Assembly (NCBI GenBank): GCA_021204405.1
Contig: JAJPZJ010000088.1
Location: 1 to 47,532, forward strand
DNA from: Tannerellaceae bacterium
GTDB taxonomy: Bacteria > Bacteroidota > Bacteroidia > Bacteroidales > Tannerellaceae
DNA: 47,532 nucleotides
Direction of reading: 5' to 3'
Program-made: the position numbers and the translations under genes
The notes under the pieces: model-generated
The model's database searches: none
What the model was told of the DNA's origin: nothing
Seen by the model: the letters and a program-made list of their open reading frames with translations, nothing else
Shown here: in pieces, positions 17,276-27,975 of the stretch
Numbering within the stretch: the first letter of the stretch is position 1
Layout of the letters: each line of letters starts with the position of its first letter

Positions 17276-20178
17276 TTAATTTCCTATTTGAAATTCTTCA
17301 TAGAAAGGTTCACCTATCGCAACAGCATTTGTTATCCAGGCAATTACATTATTCAGGAACCTCTGTTCTTCTGATTCAAAGGAAGCTGGGAAATTCTGAT
17401 TATTGGGTTGCAAACTATTATTTATATTTTTACTACCAAAAATACCTGAATCACTTAACCAGATAATCCGGTTAGTTGGATCAATACCAAAGACACAGCA
17501 CTGAATATTGGCATCCGGATTTTTTGAAGTACCTGCCGCCATAATAATAGGTATGAAAGTATCCAGCCAGGCAGAAAGTGCTCTGTTTACATCCGCTCTC
17601 GACTTGAACTTAAGGTTAGCCGGATTAAGTATCACTCCATCTTCTTTAGTAAATGGTCCATCTTTCAATAAATAAGCAATTAATTTATTTATCTCCATAT
17701 TATCAATTACAGCCGGATTGAATTGCCTATACAAATTACGGTTAGCACCTATATTTTTTACCGTATAACCCTTTTTACCGAATGCATTCTGATATCTGTT
17801 CATGGTGGTAGTTGCATAAGCTCCATTTGTGCTAAAGAAAATAAATCTATTAGGATCTGTATCCATCCAATTTTTAATATCATTATTATATATCTTCTGG
17901 CTTGGCGAACTAGTGATCTGATAAATAGAAGCCAGATTTGTAGGAGCAACAGCATATAAGAATGAATATGGCTCTGTCATGTTTACTTTTCCCTGTGGTC
18001 CAAACAAACTTGTATTTCTCAGATTGGTAGCTAAGTTATAAACATATGTATTTGTTACAGCTTTAGCCAATTAAATAAGGATCCCCTCTTTGTACGGGAA
18101 GTCGTTTGTATAACCACACTATGCTCTGTAAAAGATGATTGGTCAATAGTGAATGAAGTCTTAATATCCGAATCATCATCTAATGTAATCGTAATTATAG
18201 CTCTAGGAGAAATATTCAATTCCTTCAAACCATTAAAATTAATTACAAAAATATCACCGTTTGAACCTTTTCCATACCTGTGGACCGGTTGGATTCTCGT
18301 CATCATCCGTTCCATCCTTATCATCTCCTTCTTTATCACTCTCTTCCTCATATTGTGCAAAATAAGCATATCCATCTGCATTCGCCATTTCTAATTTGGC
18401 AGTCCATGGGCCTGTAGAATAAACAGTTATTTTATCCGTAGAACCACCTCCTGCAGGAATATTAGGGAAAGTCTTAGGAGTTACACTCAAATACTGGCCA
18501 GATGTTCCAAATTGTTCCAAAACAATTACTTCACTCACATTCGGCATATCCTCCAATGAAACCAAAACAAAACTATAGCGGTTGGTAACAGCAGTGTTGG
18601 ATTCTACAGAATATACCCTGAAACCGTCTTCGGTAGCTCCATTAATATGCTGCTGTAGAGGATTACCTTCTGATTGAAAGGAAAAATAATCACCATTATA
18701 AATCCGGGCATTCCATTTTCCGGAACTGTTTACAATAATTTCATCCGATCTTTCTGTATTCAAGGCAGAAAAATACATCCGTTCCGTATGACTAAGATTG
18801 ATAAATGCACCAAGCGCTTCTTCCTGAGTGATAAAAATCTCTACACTCATGCCTGCATAGTTAATGGTAAGATAATAAGGCCCCATCCCATCGTCGGTAG
18901 TACCTTGATTAGCTCTTAGTTTCAATTCATGTTTTTAAGATCTCCCTGATTTGTAGTTGAAAAAGAGGCGCTAATCTGTCCCGGTAGCCGTTTACTTTGA
19001 AGTTCCGGTACTCCTTCCCCAATAGTATAAATATAATAAGTACGTTCATCTCCATGAGCATACAATCTAATATGCTGAGTTGGAACAGCAAGTACATTAT
19101 CACCACTAATCTGTACATTTCCACTTTCATCCAGAAACCATCCATTAATATCAATATCTAGTAATGATCTTCTACTTTGATAAGCTTCTCTTTCATTACT
19201 ACTTCCTGTGCTCATTACACCACGAATAATAGTCCGGTAAATATGATTACCTTCCAACGACTGTCCCTCATCCACAGTCGGTTTCATATTAACACGAAAA
19301 TATTCTATAGCTCCCTGGCTATTTTTCAAACCGACAATTACACAGGTTGTTATACGGTCATCCTGCTCTGAATTAGCTACTGAATTTTCAAAAGCATATA
19401 AAGAAGCAACAACTTGTTTGTTAGTTGCACTTACACCATAATAACGTTGAGTATATTCCTGCGTTACCTCACTGGAATATTCATTCCATACAGGAGTTGT
19501 AGTTGCAGCATTCCAGATAGAAGCTGAAACCAGCTCATATCCTGGAACTTCACAAAATATATCAAAACGGCTAACCATACGAGACAGGGATACTGATACA
19601 TTAGTAGCAGACGCACTTTTCACTGCTGTTCCCCGCATTGGCAGTTTTGAACTTTGCAAACGGTTCTGGTTATCATATTGTTCTCCATCCGACGGTTCAA
19701 CACCTGAAATTTCAAGAAGTAAAGCATTCACTTCTTTTTCGTTCAGGCCCTGACAAAAGGTTTCAATATCCTCAACACTGGAAATTTGACTAGAATAGGA
19801 TTCTATATTCGCACAAAACAACATTTTATACTCTTTTGTTTTATCTAATTTAGAACCGCTGGGAAATGTGACATCTAGCGTTCCGGAATTACCTAAAGAT
19901 CCGAAGGGTTCATGTAAATCGATGGCTTCCACAAATTCCCCACTACCATCCGCAGTATTCTCAAAGAACAGGATATAAAAAGAATTGATCTGATTCTCCT
20001 CCCCTCCAGCTGCAACTGATGATTTCGTTAAAACAGACACAGGTTCAATAATACTATAAGATAACTTAAACCCATTCCGAAGAACGCCTGAATTGTCTTT
20101 TTCCAAATCATCTTCCTGACAACTTATAGTTGCAAAAGCCAGGAAAGCTGTTAATAGTATAAATAGTATTTTCTTCAT
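17276..20178 (-). pseudogene. Large fimbrial tip-like lipoprotein (DUF4906/BACON-type), paralogue 1, three frameshifts
   Basis: The fifth and last gene of the fimbrial operon. It begins with a lipoprotein signal (FATISCQED) and an N-terminal fimbrillin-like region with a SRMVSRFDI ... YELVSASIWN motif. BACON-like repeats follow (YLSVTPKTFPNIPAGGG ... GPWTAKL), then a C-terminal domain with VYNLATNLRNTSLFG and IIWLSDSGIFG. Corrected at three sites (near 18926, T4 at 18268-18271 and AA at 18069-18070) it is a single protein of about 967 residues. The uncorrected gene stops after 418 residues. It is a full-length paralogue of the gene just upstream, sharing domain order throughout. Members of this type are likely tip or minor pilins; this is inference from position and fold pattern. 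Confidence 0.8.
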
Positions 20179-20238
20179 TTACTTATATCTTTATCTTACC
20201 TATCAATATTTTTACTAACATTTAAATAACCTGGTAAC

Positions 20239-23070
20239 TTATCTGAAATCATCTAGAAAGGCTTCTTTCTTTTGAATAGCTTCTGCAAGGAAAGCAATAA
20301 AATTCTTTATCAATAGAACATTTTCCTCTTTACTTTCCACATAATTACCATAATTCAAAGCACCGGATTGTTCACATCCGAAAATACCCGGATCACTCAT
20401 CCACACAAAACGTTGAACCAAATCAACTCCAAAGACGCAAGCACCAGTTCCGCTATTGACAAGAATAGGAGTAAAAGTAGCAGGCCATTTAGTAAATCCT
20501 CTAACAGCAGCGCCTGGACCATATATCTGTATGTTAGCAGTATTCAAGCTATTTCCTTTTGTAAAAGGGCCTGTTTCGGTCAGATATTTAAGTAAAGGCT
20601 TATCTATATCTGCAGCAGTGTTAACAAAAACATATCCCTTTTTCGCATTTGTGGCAGTTATACTTGATACTGTATAACCGCTATTCATTCCAAAATTACT
20701 CAGCGTAGTACTTACTGCAGCATCTTTATGAGAGAAAATAAGGAATTTCCCACCATCTTCTGCCATGGCTTGTTTTATAGCATTCATTTCTGCACTATTC
20801 TTGGCTGGATAAGAAGTAAATTGCCAAATAGAAGCGGCATTTCTTGTATCGACTCCTCCCTGCACAAATCTGAACCCACCTTCTACATATACCTCTGAAT
20901 CGGCATAAGAACCGAATAGTTGTTTATCTCTCATAAAATTACTCAAATCATATACGTATTCAGTATGATGTGCCATATTTTTTTTATTTGTACTTGTACT
21001 TCCACTTGTTGCACAAACATCCGTTCCATATAATGCAAGGGTACTTACCCCTAAAGTATTTGTCCATATCAACAATCCATATTCAGCAATAGGTAACTGA
21101 GAAACAGTTATACCTGTTTGTTTTGATGAATTTTCCAATTTAACGGTTACCTGTGCCCAGGGTGATATATTTTCCTGAGTTAATTTGGGGAAATAAACAG
21201 TAAATGAATAATTCCCATCACCTGAAATTTCCGTACTTTGAGTTTCACCATCTCCAAACCAGGCATCATTACCTTGAGCAATTATAGAAGCAGTCCATGG
21301 CCCATTCGCATCAATTGTTATTACTTCGGAAACTCCACCTTGTGCTGGTATAGATGCAACAGAAGTAGGAGAAAGTGTAAGATACTTGCCATCCCAGGCT
21401 TCTTGCTTCAAAACAACAACACGACTAACATTGGGGTGATCTGCCAAATAGATCTTCACAAAACAATACTGAGCTTCCGTTTGTAGATTATCCTGAAGCG
21501 TATAGATTATAAAACCTTCTTCCGGTTCACCCTCTAAAATCGTTTCCAAACCATCTACACTAAATGAAAAGTGATCTCCATAAGCAATCTCTGCTACCCA
21601 GTCTACTGAACTACTTACAGTTATTTCTTCTGATTCTTCGCCAGATATTTCAGAAAACGTAAGCATCTCATACGAGCTTAAATTCACATACTCCGTTGTT
21701 TCTCCTGCCTGACTTACAGCTATCGGAGCCTCCATAGTTCCAAAACGAAGTGTAATTCCAAAATTTCCACCTAAATCTTCCGTATTACCGGCAGTAGCAT
21801 TTAATGTCAGCACACTTGCCTTAAAGTTTGAATCCTCAGTGTATCCGGGAGCCAGGTCAAGCTTTGTAGTGATATGCCCCGGTAGATTCTTATTTATGAT
21901 AGCAGGTTTACCTGCCCTATTGTATATACATAATATTCACGCACATCTCCCTGGCCAAAAAGTTTAATTTCGGAAGTGGGGATAGCCAATACATTATCGC
22001 CTTCAATCTGAATAATACCGCCTTCGTCGAGGATCCAATCATTAAAATTGATATCTAACAGTAATTCACCATTTTCATAAGCACCTCTCTCATTTTCATC
22101 CCCTGTACTATTTACACTTTTAATAACCATACGATACGCATGATTCCGATTCAATTGGTGGCCAATATCACCCGCTCCATTTATATTAGCACGGAAATAT
22201 TCAATTTTGCCTGTCGCTTTATTAGTAAGACCAATAATCAGACAGGTTGTTACCTTATCTTTTTGTGAAGGATTGCTTACAAAGTTTTCAAAAGCATATA
22301 AAGAACCTACAATTTCATTATTATTTGCATTTACTCCATAATAACGTTCTGTACGATCTTCTGTGAATTCAACAAAGTTTCCATCCCAGATATTAGCTAC
22401 CGGATAAGCATTCCAGATAGAAGCCGAGTACAACTCGTAACCATCTGCAACGTTAGATACATCAAAACGGCTAACGATACGAATAAGATCTGCTTCAACC
22501 ATATCCGTATTCGCCTTTTTACCAAATTTGCACTCATTGGGAGATTATCTATTGGCATTTGGTTAGAGTTATCTGCCTGCTCCTCTTCCGGTGTTAACCC
22601 CTGAGGTACACCTGATATCTTAAGTAATGTACTGATAACCTCCCTTTCGGTTTTACCGGTAGCAAAAGACTAGATGGCATCCAGATTTTCCAATAAAGAA
22701 TAATCCTCAATATTAGCACAAAGCAATAAATTATAATCTGTACTATTATTTAAACTTTCAGGATATACAATATCCAGGGTGCCAGTAGTACCTAATGAAG
22801 CATCATATCTTTCTTTAACATCAATAGCATCTATAAAAGTGCCGGTACCACCTGTTGTATTATCAAAAATAGAATATAAAAAGAGTTTACCAGATCTTCT
22901 CCTTTCACAATATCAGTAGAAGCTTTTGTTAGTACCGACTCAGGGCTAACTATCGTATAAGATAGTTTAAATCCGTTTTCATTCGTGGAACCTTTTCTCC
23001 AGTCGTCGTCTGAACAACTTATGAAAGTAAAGGTTAGCAGAGTTAAAAGTGCGAATAGTATTTTTTTCAT
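20239..23070 (-). pseudogene. Large fimbrial tip-like lipoprotein, paralogue 2, three frameshifts and one amber codon
   Basis: The fourth gene of the fimbrial operon and the paralogue of the gene after it. Lipobox FTFISCSDD; N-terminal domain with LIRIVSRFDV and YELYSASIWN; a BACON-like segment (YLTLSPTSVASIPAQGG ... GPWTASI); C-terminal domain with EYVYDLSNFMRDKQLFG and VWMSDPGIFG. Lesions: A5 on the plus strand at 22865-22869 (six expected), TAG at 22670-22672, AAA at 22524-22526 (four expected), and a missing base near 21913. After correction it is about 944 residues. The last 524 residues are open without lesions. The operon spacing to the next gene is 60 bases. Function as tip adhesin is inference. 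Confidence 0.8.
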
Positions 23071-23151
23071 CGTCTGTCTCTTTTTATATATTTACACAAT
23101 GAATTATTATATCAATAAATTATATCAAATCTTTTAAAACAACCTGGCTAC

Positions 23152-24597
23152 TTAGAAATGTAATTCTTCCTCTCCACCATCATACCAACCTCCGGAGAGA
23201 ATCTGTTTGATATTCACATCAAACCGGATACGGCCGGCTTCTATTACAAATTCATCCAGGTTAGCGATTGCATTGGTCTGCGAATAGCTGCCCTTTGCAG
23301 TAACAGTGATCATCAGATTAGTTCCTGTTCCCTCCAACTCCACATGAAATCGCTCATTCTCTATGCCTTTTTCAAATTCCTCTCCTGTACCGTTGTGGTT
23401 TCCTTTAAAATAGAGTTTAAAATCATCTTTTTCAAAAGTACCAGACAGACGGATAGTCGCTTTCGATCCGGTCTGATGATATAAAGTTACACTTTTTGTG
23501 CTAATTGACAGATAATCTACCCCATCAACTGCAATATTTTCATGTGTATTTTCCGTCCAGTCAATTACTTCATAGTCAATATTAACCGGAACCTTTTCGG
23601 CTGCAATGTCCGGGTCCGGCCAACCTTCTCCGTTTACCGAAGTAATAGTAAGGTTGTATTGACTATTCCGGGTTACTTTCAGCAGTTCTTTCTGCTGTCC
23701 GTTTTCCGACTTGAAAAAATCCAAAGGGCAATAGGTTAGTGTAGAAGAGCCGTTCAATTTTCCGCCTATAATCAGACGGGTACGACGATTGCCGGTACCT
23801 TCCAGATAAGAATCCGTTTCATTATCAAACACATAAAATGTATTGGAAGCACCTGTCATTTTATCAAAATCAGAACTCTTTACCATTGAAGTTTCCATGC
23901 CTTGTGGAGAAAGTGGTTCCTTAATACCATTGAGTTCATTATTTTCTATAAATAGATTATTGTAGGCCGGAGCAGCATAGGTCCGGTCGGCACCATTATA
24001 AACATAAACTACTGTCGGTTCAAAATCCAGCCCTGTCGTTCTGGCCGGATCAATTGTTACATTTATGGAAGCCACAGAACGTAATAGCCTGATTGTCCCC
24101 AGGTTATTGATAATATTATCTTTAATATCCACATTCGCCATGAACCCCCACATCGGTAATACTGTCTGGCCATTTATATCGATTTCAGTTTCGGTTAAGA
24201 TTAATCTTTCCTGAATAGCCTCCCATGCTTCTCCCTCTTGCATCTTTGCAGTAGCCAACAGGAAACGGCAGTTAGCAAAATAGTAAATATCTATTCCCTG
24301 GTCTACCTTCAGTGTAGAACGGAAAAGACCATATAACTCAGAGAAATATCCCTGGTGAACATATTGAAATTTGTCGTTTTTACAAACTACCAAATCTAAT
24401 TCAGCAATTCCTGTATCATCAATGCCGATTGTTTGATTGGTACTTACAGCCGACCGGAATGACATCTCTGCAGCAGGACCCTCTACCGGAGTGGGTGTTG
24501 GCTCTTCCACATCAATGCCACCCATATTATTATTATTGTCACTACATGCTGACAGAATAAGTAATAATGCTACTAGATTCAGAAGTATTTTTTTCAT
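23152..24597 (-). CDS. Fimbrillin-like accessory subunit lipoprotein
   Basis: An intact 481-residue lipoprotein, third gene of the fimbrial operon. The likely start is the internal ATG giving MKKILLNLVALLLILSACSD, a clean lipoprotein signal; the frame stays open upstream for 16 more residues that do not look like a signal. The mature protein has the fimbrillin-like split into two beta-rich halves, with PTPTPVEGPAAEMSFRS after the lipid-anchored Cys, a conserved VNIDYEVIDWTENTHENIAV near residue 350 and a C-terminal half ending HF. In P. gingivalis the matching slots are FimC/Mfa3-type accessory subunits; exact equivalence is not shown. Confidence 0.8.
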   Translation of the reverse strand: MKKILLNLVALLLILSACSDNNNNMGGIDVEEPTPTPVEGPAAEMSFRSAVSTNQTIGIDDTGIAELDLVVCKNDKFQYVHQGYFSELYGLFRSTLKVDQGIDIYYFANCRFLLATAKMQEGEAWEAIQERLILTETEIDINGQTVLPMWGFMANVDIKDNIINNLGTIRLLRSVASINVTIDPARTTGLDFEPTVVYVYNGADRTYAAPAYNNLFIENNELNGIKEPLSPQGMETSMVKSSDFDKMTGASNTFYVFDNETDSYLEGTGNRRTRLIIGGKLNGSSTLTYCPLDFFKSENGQQKELLKVTRNSQYNLTITSVNGEGWPDPDIAAEKVPVNIDYEVIDWTENTHENIAVDGVDYLSISTKSVTLYHQTGSKATIRLSGTFEKDDFKLYFKGNHNGTGEEFEKGIENERFHVELEGTGTNLMITVTAKGSYSQTNAIANLDEFVIEAGRIRFDVNIKQILSGGWYDGGEEELHF

Positions 24598-24664
24598 TTT
24601 AATTTCATTTTTACGCATTTCTCCCGTGATTGAATGCTTTTTCAATTAATTTGCCTTAAAAAAC

Positions 24665-25537
24665 TTAGATTGATAGTCCTGGAGTTTCAAAGACTCTCCA
24701 GTCGTTTACAGTTATTTGTATGGTGTTCCTATAGATATCGAGGTGAATCCGGTCTCCCGGGCGGGATTGGATTTCGGTATATATTGTACCCTGAAGTTCA
24801 TCGCCTCTGTATACCCTCACCGCAAGATATTGATCTTGTGCCGAAGGTAACAAACCATGCTTACTGGTTTTCAGGATTTCATTATTTTCTATTTCTGTGA
24901 ATTCAACCATTACGATTGCATCTTCTCCCTTAGGAGTAAAACGGATGTCCATCTGGCTTTTTGTTCCTTCTATTTCCAACCATACCGTTTCTGTCTGGCC
25001 TGGTTCATAGTATTCGGGAACATTGTGAATGGTTGCCGTAAACTGGGCAATACAGTCATTCATATTGACAGGGAAAGCAGTTTCGGCTGTCAGGTCTTCC
25101 TCTTCGTGGGTGAAGGTCCCCAGATATAATTGTCCGATTGAGCTATAAACGGTTGCTCTTGTAATGGGACTCATGGTAAGTAATTCGCCGGTAATCATCT
25201 CATCTTCGGATGGTGCAGGTATCTCAGCTACAAAATCTTCGTTTGCCAGAGCTGCCCAGGCTACCACATCAATCTCGCCTGTTACCTCTTTTTTGATCCG
25301 GTATTCTTTTCCGTCTTTAATCTGGCTATAAGGAATAATACCGGCGGAATGTAGTTTGTTATTCCTGTAAATACGTAAATGAACATCATTCCCAATTGCC
25401 TCATCATAGTTTTCTTCGTTCGCTTCGTGGTGGAAAGTAAAGACCATGTAACCTGCAGCAGGACAATCTTCAACTTTATCACGTATACAAGAAGTGAGCA
25501 CCAGAATAGCTAATAATATGAGAATTGATTGTTTCAC
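24665..25537 (-). CDS. FimB/Mfa2-type fimbrial anchor lipoprotein
   Basis: A 290-residue lipoprotein, intact. Signal MKQSILILLAILVLTSC, followed closely by the DCP motif (KVEDCPAAGYMVFTF) that marks Mfa2/FimB anchors. Later segments VHLRIYRNNKLHSAG and HLDIYRNTIQITVNDW (the last strand) fit the family. Anchors of this type sit in the outer membrane and cap the base of the fimbrial shaft, controlling its length. It directly follows the major subunit gene, the usual order, with 83 bases between them that include a hairpin. Confidence 0.87.
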   Translation of the reverse strand: MKQSILILLAILVLTSCIRDKVEDCPAAGYMVFTFHHEANEENYDEAIGNDVHLRIYRNNKLHSAGIIPYSQIKDGKEYRIKKEVTGEIDVVAWAALANEDFVAEIPAPSEDEMITGELLTMSPITRATVYSSIGQLYLGTFTHEEEDLTAETAFPVNMNDCIAQFTATIHNVPEYYEPGQTETVWLEIEGTKSQMDIRFTPKGEDAIVMVEFTEIENNEILKTSKHGLLPSAQDQYLAVRVYRGDELQGTIYTEIQSRPGDRIHLDIYRNTIQITVNDWRVFETPGLSI

Positions 25538-25579
25538 TTTGTTTGATTTATAATTATATTGGATTTTCTTTTTTGAAGA

Positions 25580-25604
25580 ACTAAAGAGGGTTGCCCCTCT
25601 TTAG
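25580..25604. terminator. Intercistronic hairpin after the major fimbrial subunit gene
   Basis: CTAAAGAGGG and CCCTCTTTAG form a 10-base stem with a short loop, 16 bases after the major subunit gene ends. On the plus strand a T-rich run follows; on the minus strand the run is weaker (TTCTTC). It could act as a partial terminator or an mRNA-stabilising end, giving more major subunit than accessory protein. Confidence 0.5.
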
Positions 25605-25620
25605 TTTTATTTTTATTTAA

Positions 25621-26865
25621 TTAGATATCAGTATTTTCATTGAATACTTTCCAGTCAAGCACATCTACTTTCACCTGAAGTGCTCCATTACCTGGACCTG
25701 GAATTTCACCGCCACCACCTTCTTCAGCTTCTTCCGGTGTATTATAACCTGCAGTTACAACATTTTCGATATCAATTTTGTAGATTGCGTTACGTAAAAT
25801 TTTAAAGTAATCTTTTGCATCCTCTGTTTTTGATACGTTAATTCTCCAATAACGAGTTTTCTTAACAGAATCATGACCTACAACATACAGATCACCTTTA
25901 ACAATCATAGAGTATGCACTAGCACGGTCAAAACCTGCAATACCAGTTTCTGTATCTTCACTGGTAAGATATACCGAACAGTTTTCATAAAGATAAACAT
26001 TTGTATTATTCAGGAAGTCTTCTCCACTATAAACTCTTGCACCATTAGCAGGGAAAGCCCCATTAGCTTCATATACAGAAGCTGTATAGTTATCTAAATC
26101 GTTACCGAGTTTCCAAACATCAGAATTCCAACGATTAGACTCATCAGTTCCATAGTTAGGCAACACATAAGATTTTTTAAGACCGTTGATCACTACATAC
26201 CCACCAAAGTCGAAATCTAATTGAGTAGTTTCATCAATTACAATTCCCAGTTCATCAAACAACACCTTCAACGTGTCAACTTCAGCAGGAGTAGTAATGT
26301 TTACCTCAAGGTTTTCATTAATTGTAGGAGCATTAAATCTGGCAAACAAACGAGCTACAGACACTACAGCTACACCGGTTTCACCACTTGCTACTTCTAC
26401 CCCTGTTTTCACACCAGACATAGGAATACCTGTTGAAGGAATAGCTGTTGGAGTAGCAATTTGCTGATTATAAATATCTTTTTCCAGTGCTTCGAAAGTA
26501 AGTGTATCTGTTACAGTCATATTAGCAAGAGCAACCACTGTCAAACTACCTGTACCAACACCAAATGTATAAGAGTTACCACCCACTGTAGCAGGAGTAA
26601 AAGAGCTATCATAAATTCCATCAGCATCATATACATAAAATGCCAATGATTTAATTTCTCTTTCCTCTTCAGTACCAGCTTCAGAAGGAGCTGAAGTCAC
26701 AGCTTTAGTAAGAAGTCCGGTACCATCTATAAGTGATACACTTAATCTACCTTCACCACCGGCAGCAGGAGGAAGAGTTGCGAATCCATCAACTTCATCT
26801 TTATTACAAGATGTAAAAAGCACACCAAGAGCCATTGCAAAAGTTAAAAACTTTGTAATCTTCAT
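25621..26865 (-). CDS. FimA/Mfa1-type major fimbrial subunit
   Basis: A 414-residue lipoprotein fimbrillin and the first gene of the operon. Signal MKITKFLTFAMALGVLFTSC with lipobox. N-terminal strands include GRLSVSLIDGTGLLTKAV and EIKSLAFYVYDADG, typical of fimbrillins. In P. gingivalis these precursors are cleaved after a basic residue before assembly; the R in VARLFARFNAP is a plausible site, as an inference. The C-terminal strand is VKVDVLDWKVFNENTDI. The gene is intact although genes four and five of the operon are not. A long untranslated region precedes it. Confidence 0.87.
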   Translation of the reverse strand: MKITKFLTFAMALGVLFTSCNKDEVDGFATLPPAAGGEGRLSVSLIDGTGLLTKAVTSAPSEAGTEEEREIKSLAFYVYDADGIYDSSFTPATVGGNSYTFGVGTGSLTVVALANMTVTDTLTFEALEKDIYNQQIATPTAIPSTGIPMSGVKTGVEVASGETGVAVVSVARLFARFNAPTINENLEVNITTPAEVDTLKVLFDELGIVIDETTQLDFDFGGYVVINGLKKSYVLPNYGTDESNRWNSDVWKLGNDLDNYTASVYEANGAFPANGARVYSGEDFLNNTNVYLYENCSVYLTSEDTETGIAGFDRASAYSMIVKGDLYVVGHDSVKKTRYWRINVSKTEDAKDYFKILRNAIYKIDIENVVTAGYNTPEEAEEGGGGEIPGPGNGALQVKVDVLDWKVFNENTDI

Positions 26866-27975
26866 AATTTCTAATTAAATTGTATTGATTAATTATTGTT
26901 AAATTTCTTTGAGTAAGAATTTTTATCGGATTAAGTTCATTTTCCTTTTTAACTTAAAAACCTCTCTATATTAATTTATTTCTTTCAACATCTAACCTGT
27001 TCTTTTTTCCTTTTCTCCTGTTTTTTTCTTTTTCAATCTAAGCCGGATATTTCTGGTTTACCTTTTACAATCTTTTTACTTTTATCCATTCTATCATATC
27101 TTCAAATCCCAGATTGAAATCAATTTAAAAACTTATTATTTAATATTTTATCGCTATATTTGCGATTCTTTAATTTTATCCGTCCAAAACTCATCAACAA
27201 GTTTCTTTCAGATGAGTGACCTATTTCATCAAAAACATTAGACTCAAAAAAATAACAGAAGGAAAAAGTGTCTCACTTAACACACTACAAAAGTACGGCA
27301 ATCCATCTTACCACTATTACACAATTATTGTCCGTTTATAAATAATCACCTTTCAGTATATTTTTTTAATTTAAAATACATTTTTTCACTAAATATCCTC
27401 GGAAAATGATAATTTTATTCTAAATTACCCTTTTTACATATCTCGGAAACTTTTCAGAAAACATGGTTTTTCTAAAAATTGCAGGCTTTCAGAAAGAATC
27501 CGGAACACCACTCTCAAATATAAAGTTCTAATTTTAAGCATATTATTATCAAACAGGCTTTACCAATCCATAAATATGGACTACATGTATGTGCCAACAT
27601 TGAAAGAAATGATTTACATAAAGAAGACAAATATTTTCTATACGATTATTTCTTTTTTTACTTCAAAAAGGACAAAAAACAGTAAGAAACACTCGATTTA
27701 ACAATTTTAACAATTTAAGATTTGTAGAAAAAGAAAAACCTTTGGAAGCTATTTTACGGTTTTTCTTACCCCCAGGAAACCTCATTATACATTATTTTTT
27801 ACCCCGGCAACAATAATTATGTATATAAAAACCGGTACAAAAACAGGCTTAATCTAAAAAATATAAAAATAAGAAGTACTATCCACACAAACATTATCAA
27901 AAAAACCAAGTCATTTTTTAATAAAAGTAGCTTACTTTACCACTTTATTTATACTCTTAATACTATTCTTGATAT
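26866..27975. other. Long AT-rich region between fimbrial operon and GH78-like gene
   Basis: This 1.1 kb lies between divergent genes. On the minus strand TACTTTTG (27287-27294) matches the -7 consensus and would give the fimbrial mRNA a leader of about 420 bases; no TTTG sits 19 bases upstream. A weak hairpin is formed by AAGAAAAACC (27731-27740) and GGTTTTTCTT (27758-27767). I see no gene and no clear start signal for the GH78-like gene. Confidence 0.5.

Noticed and set aside
27590..27620. Palindrome TCCATAAATATGGA as operator
   Set aside because: Short, AT-rich, single, and not positioned by any clear promoter.
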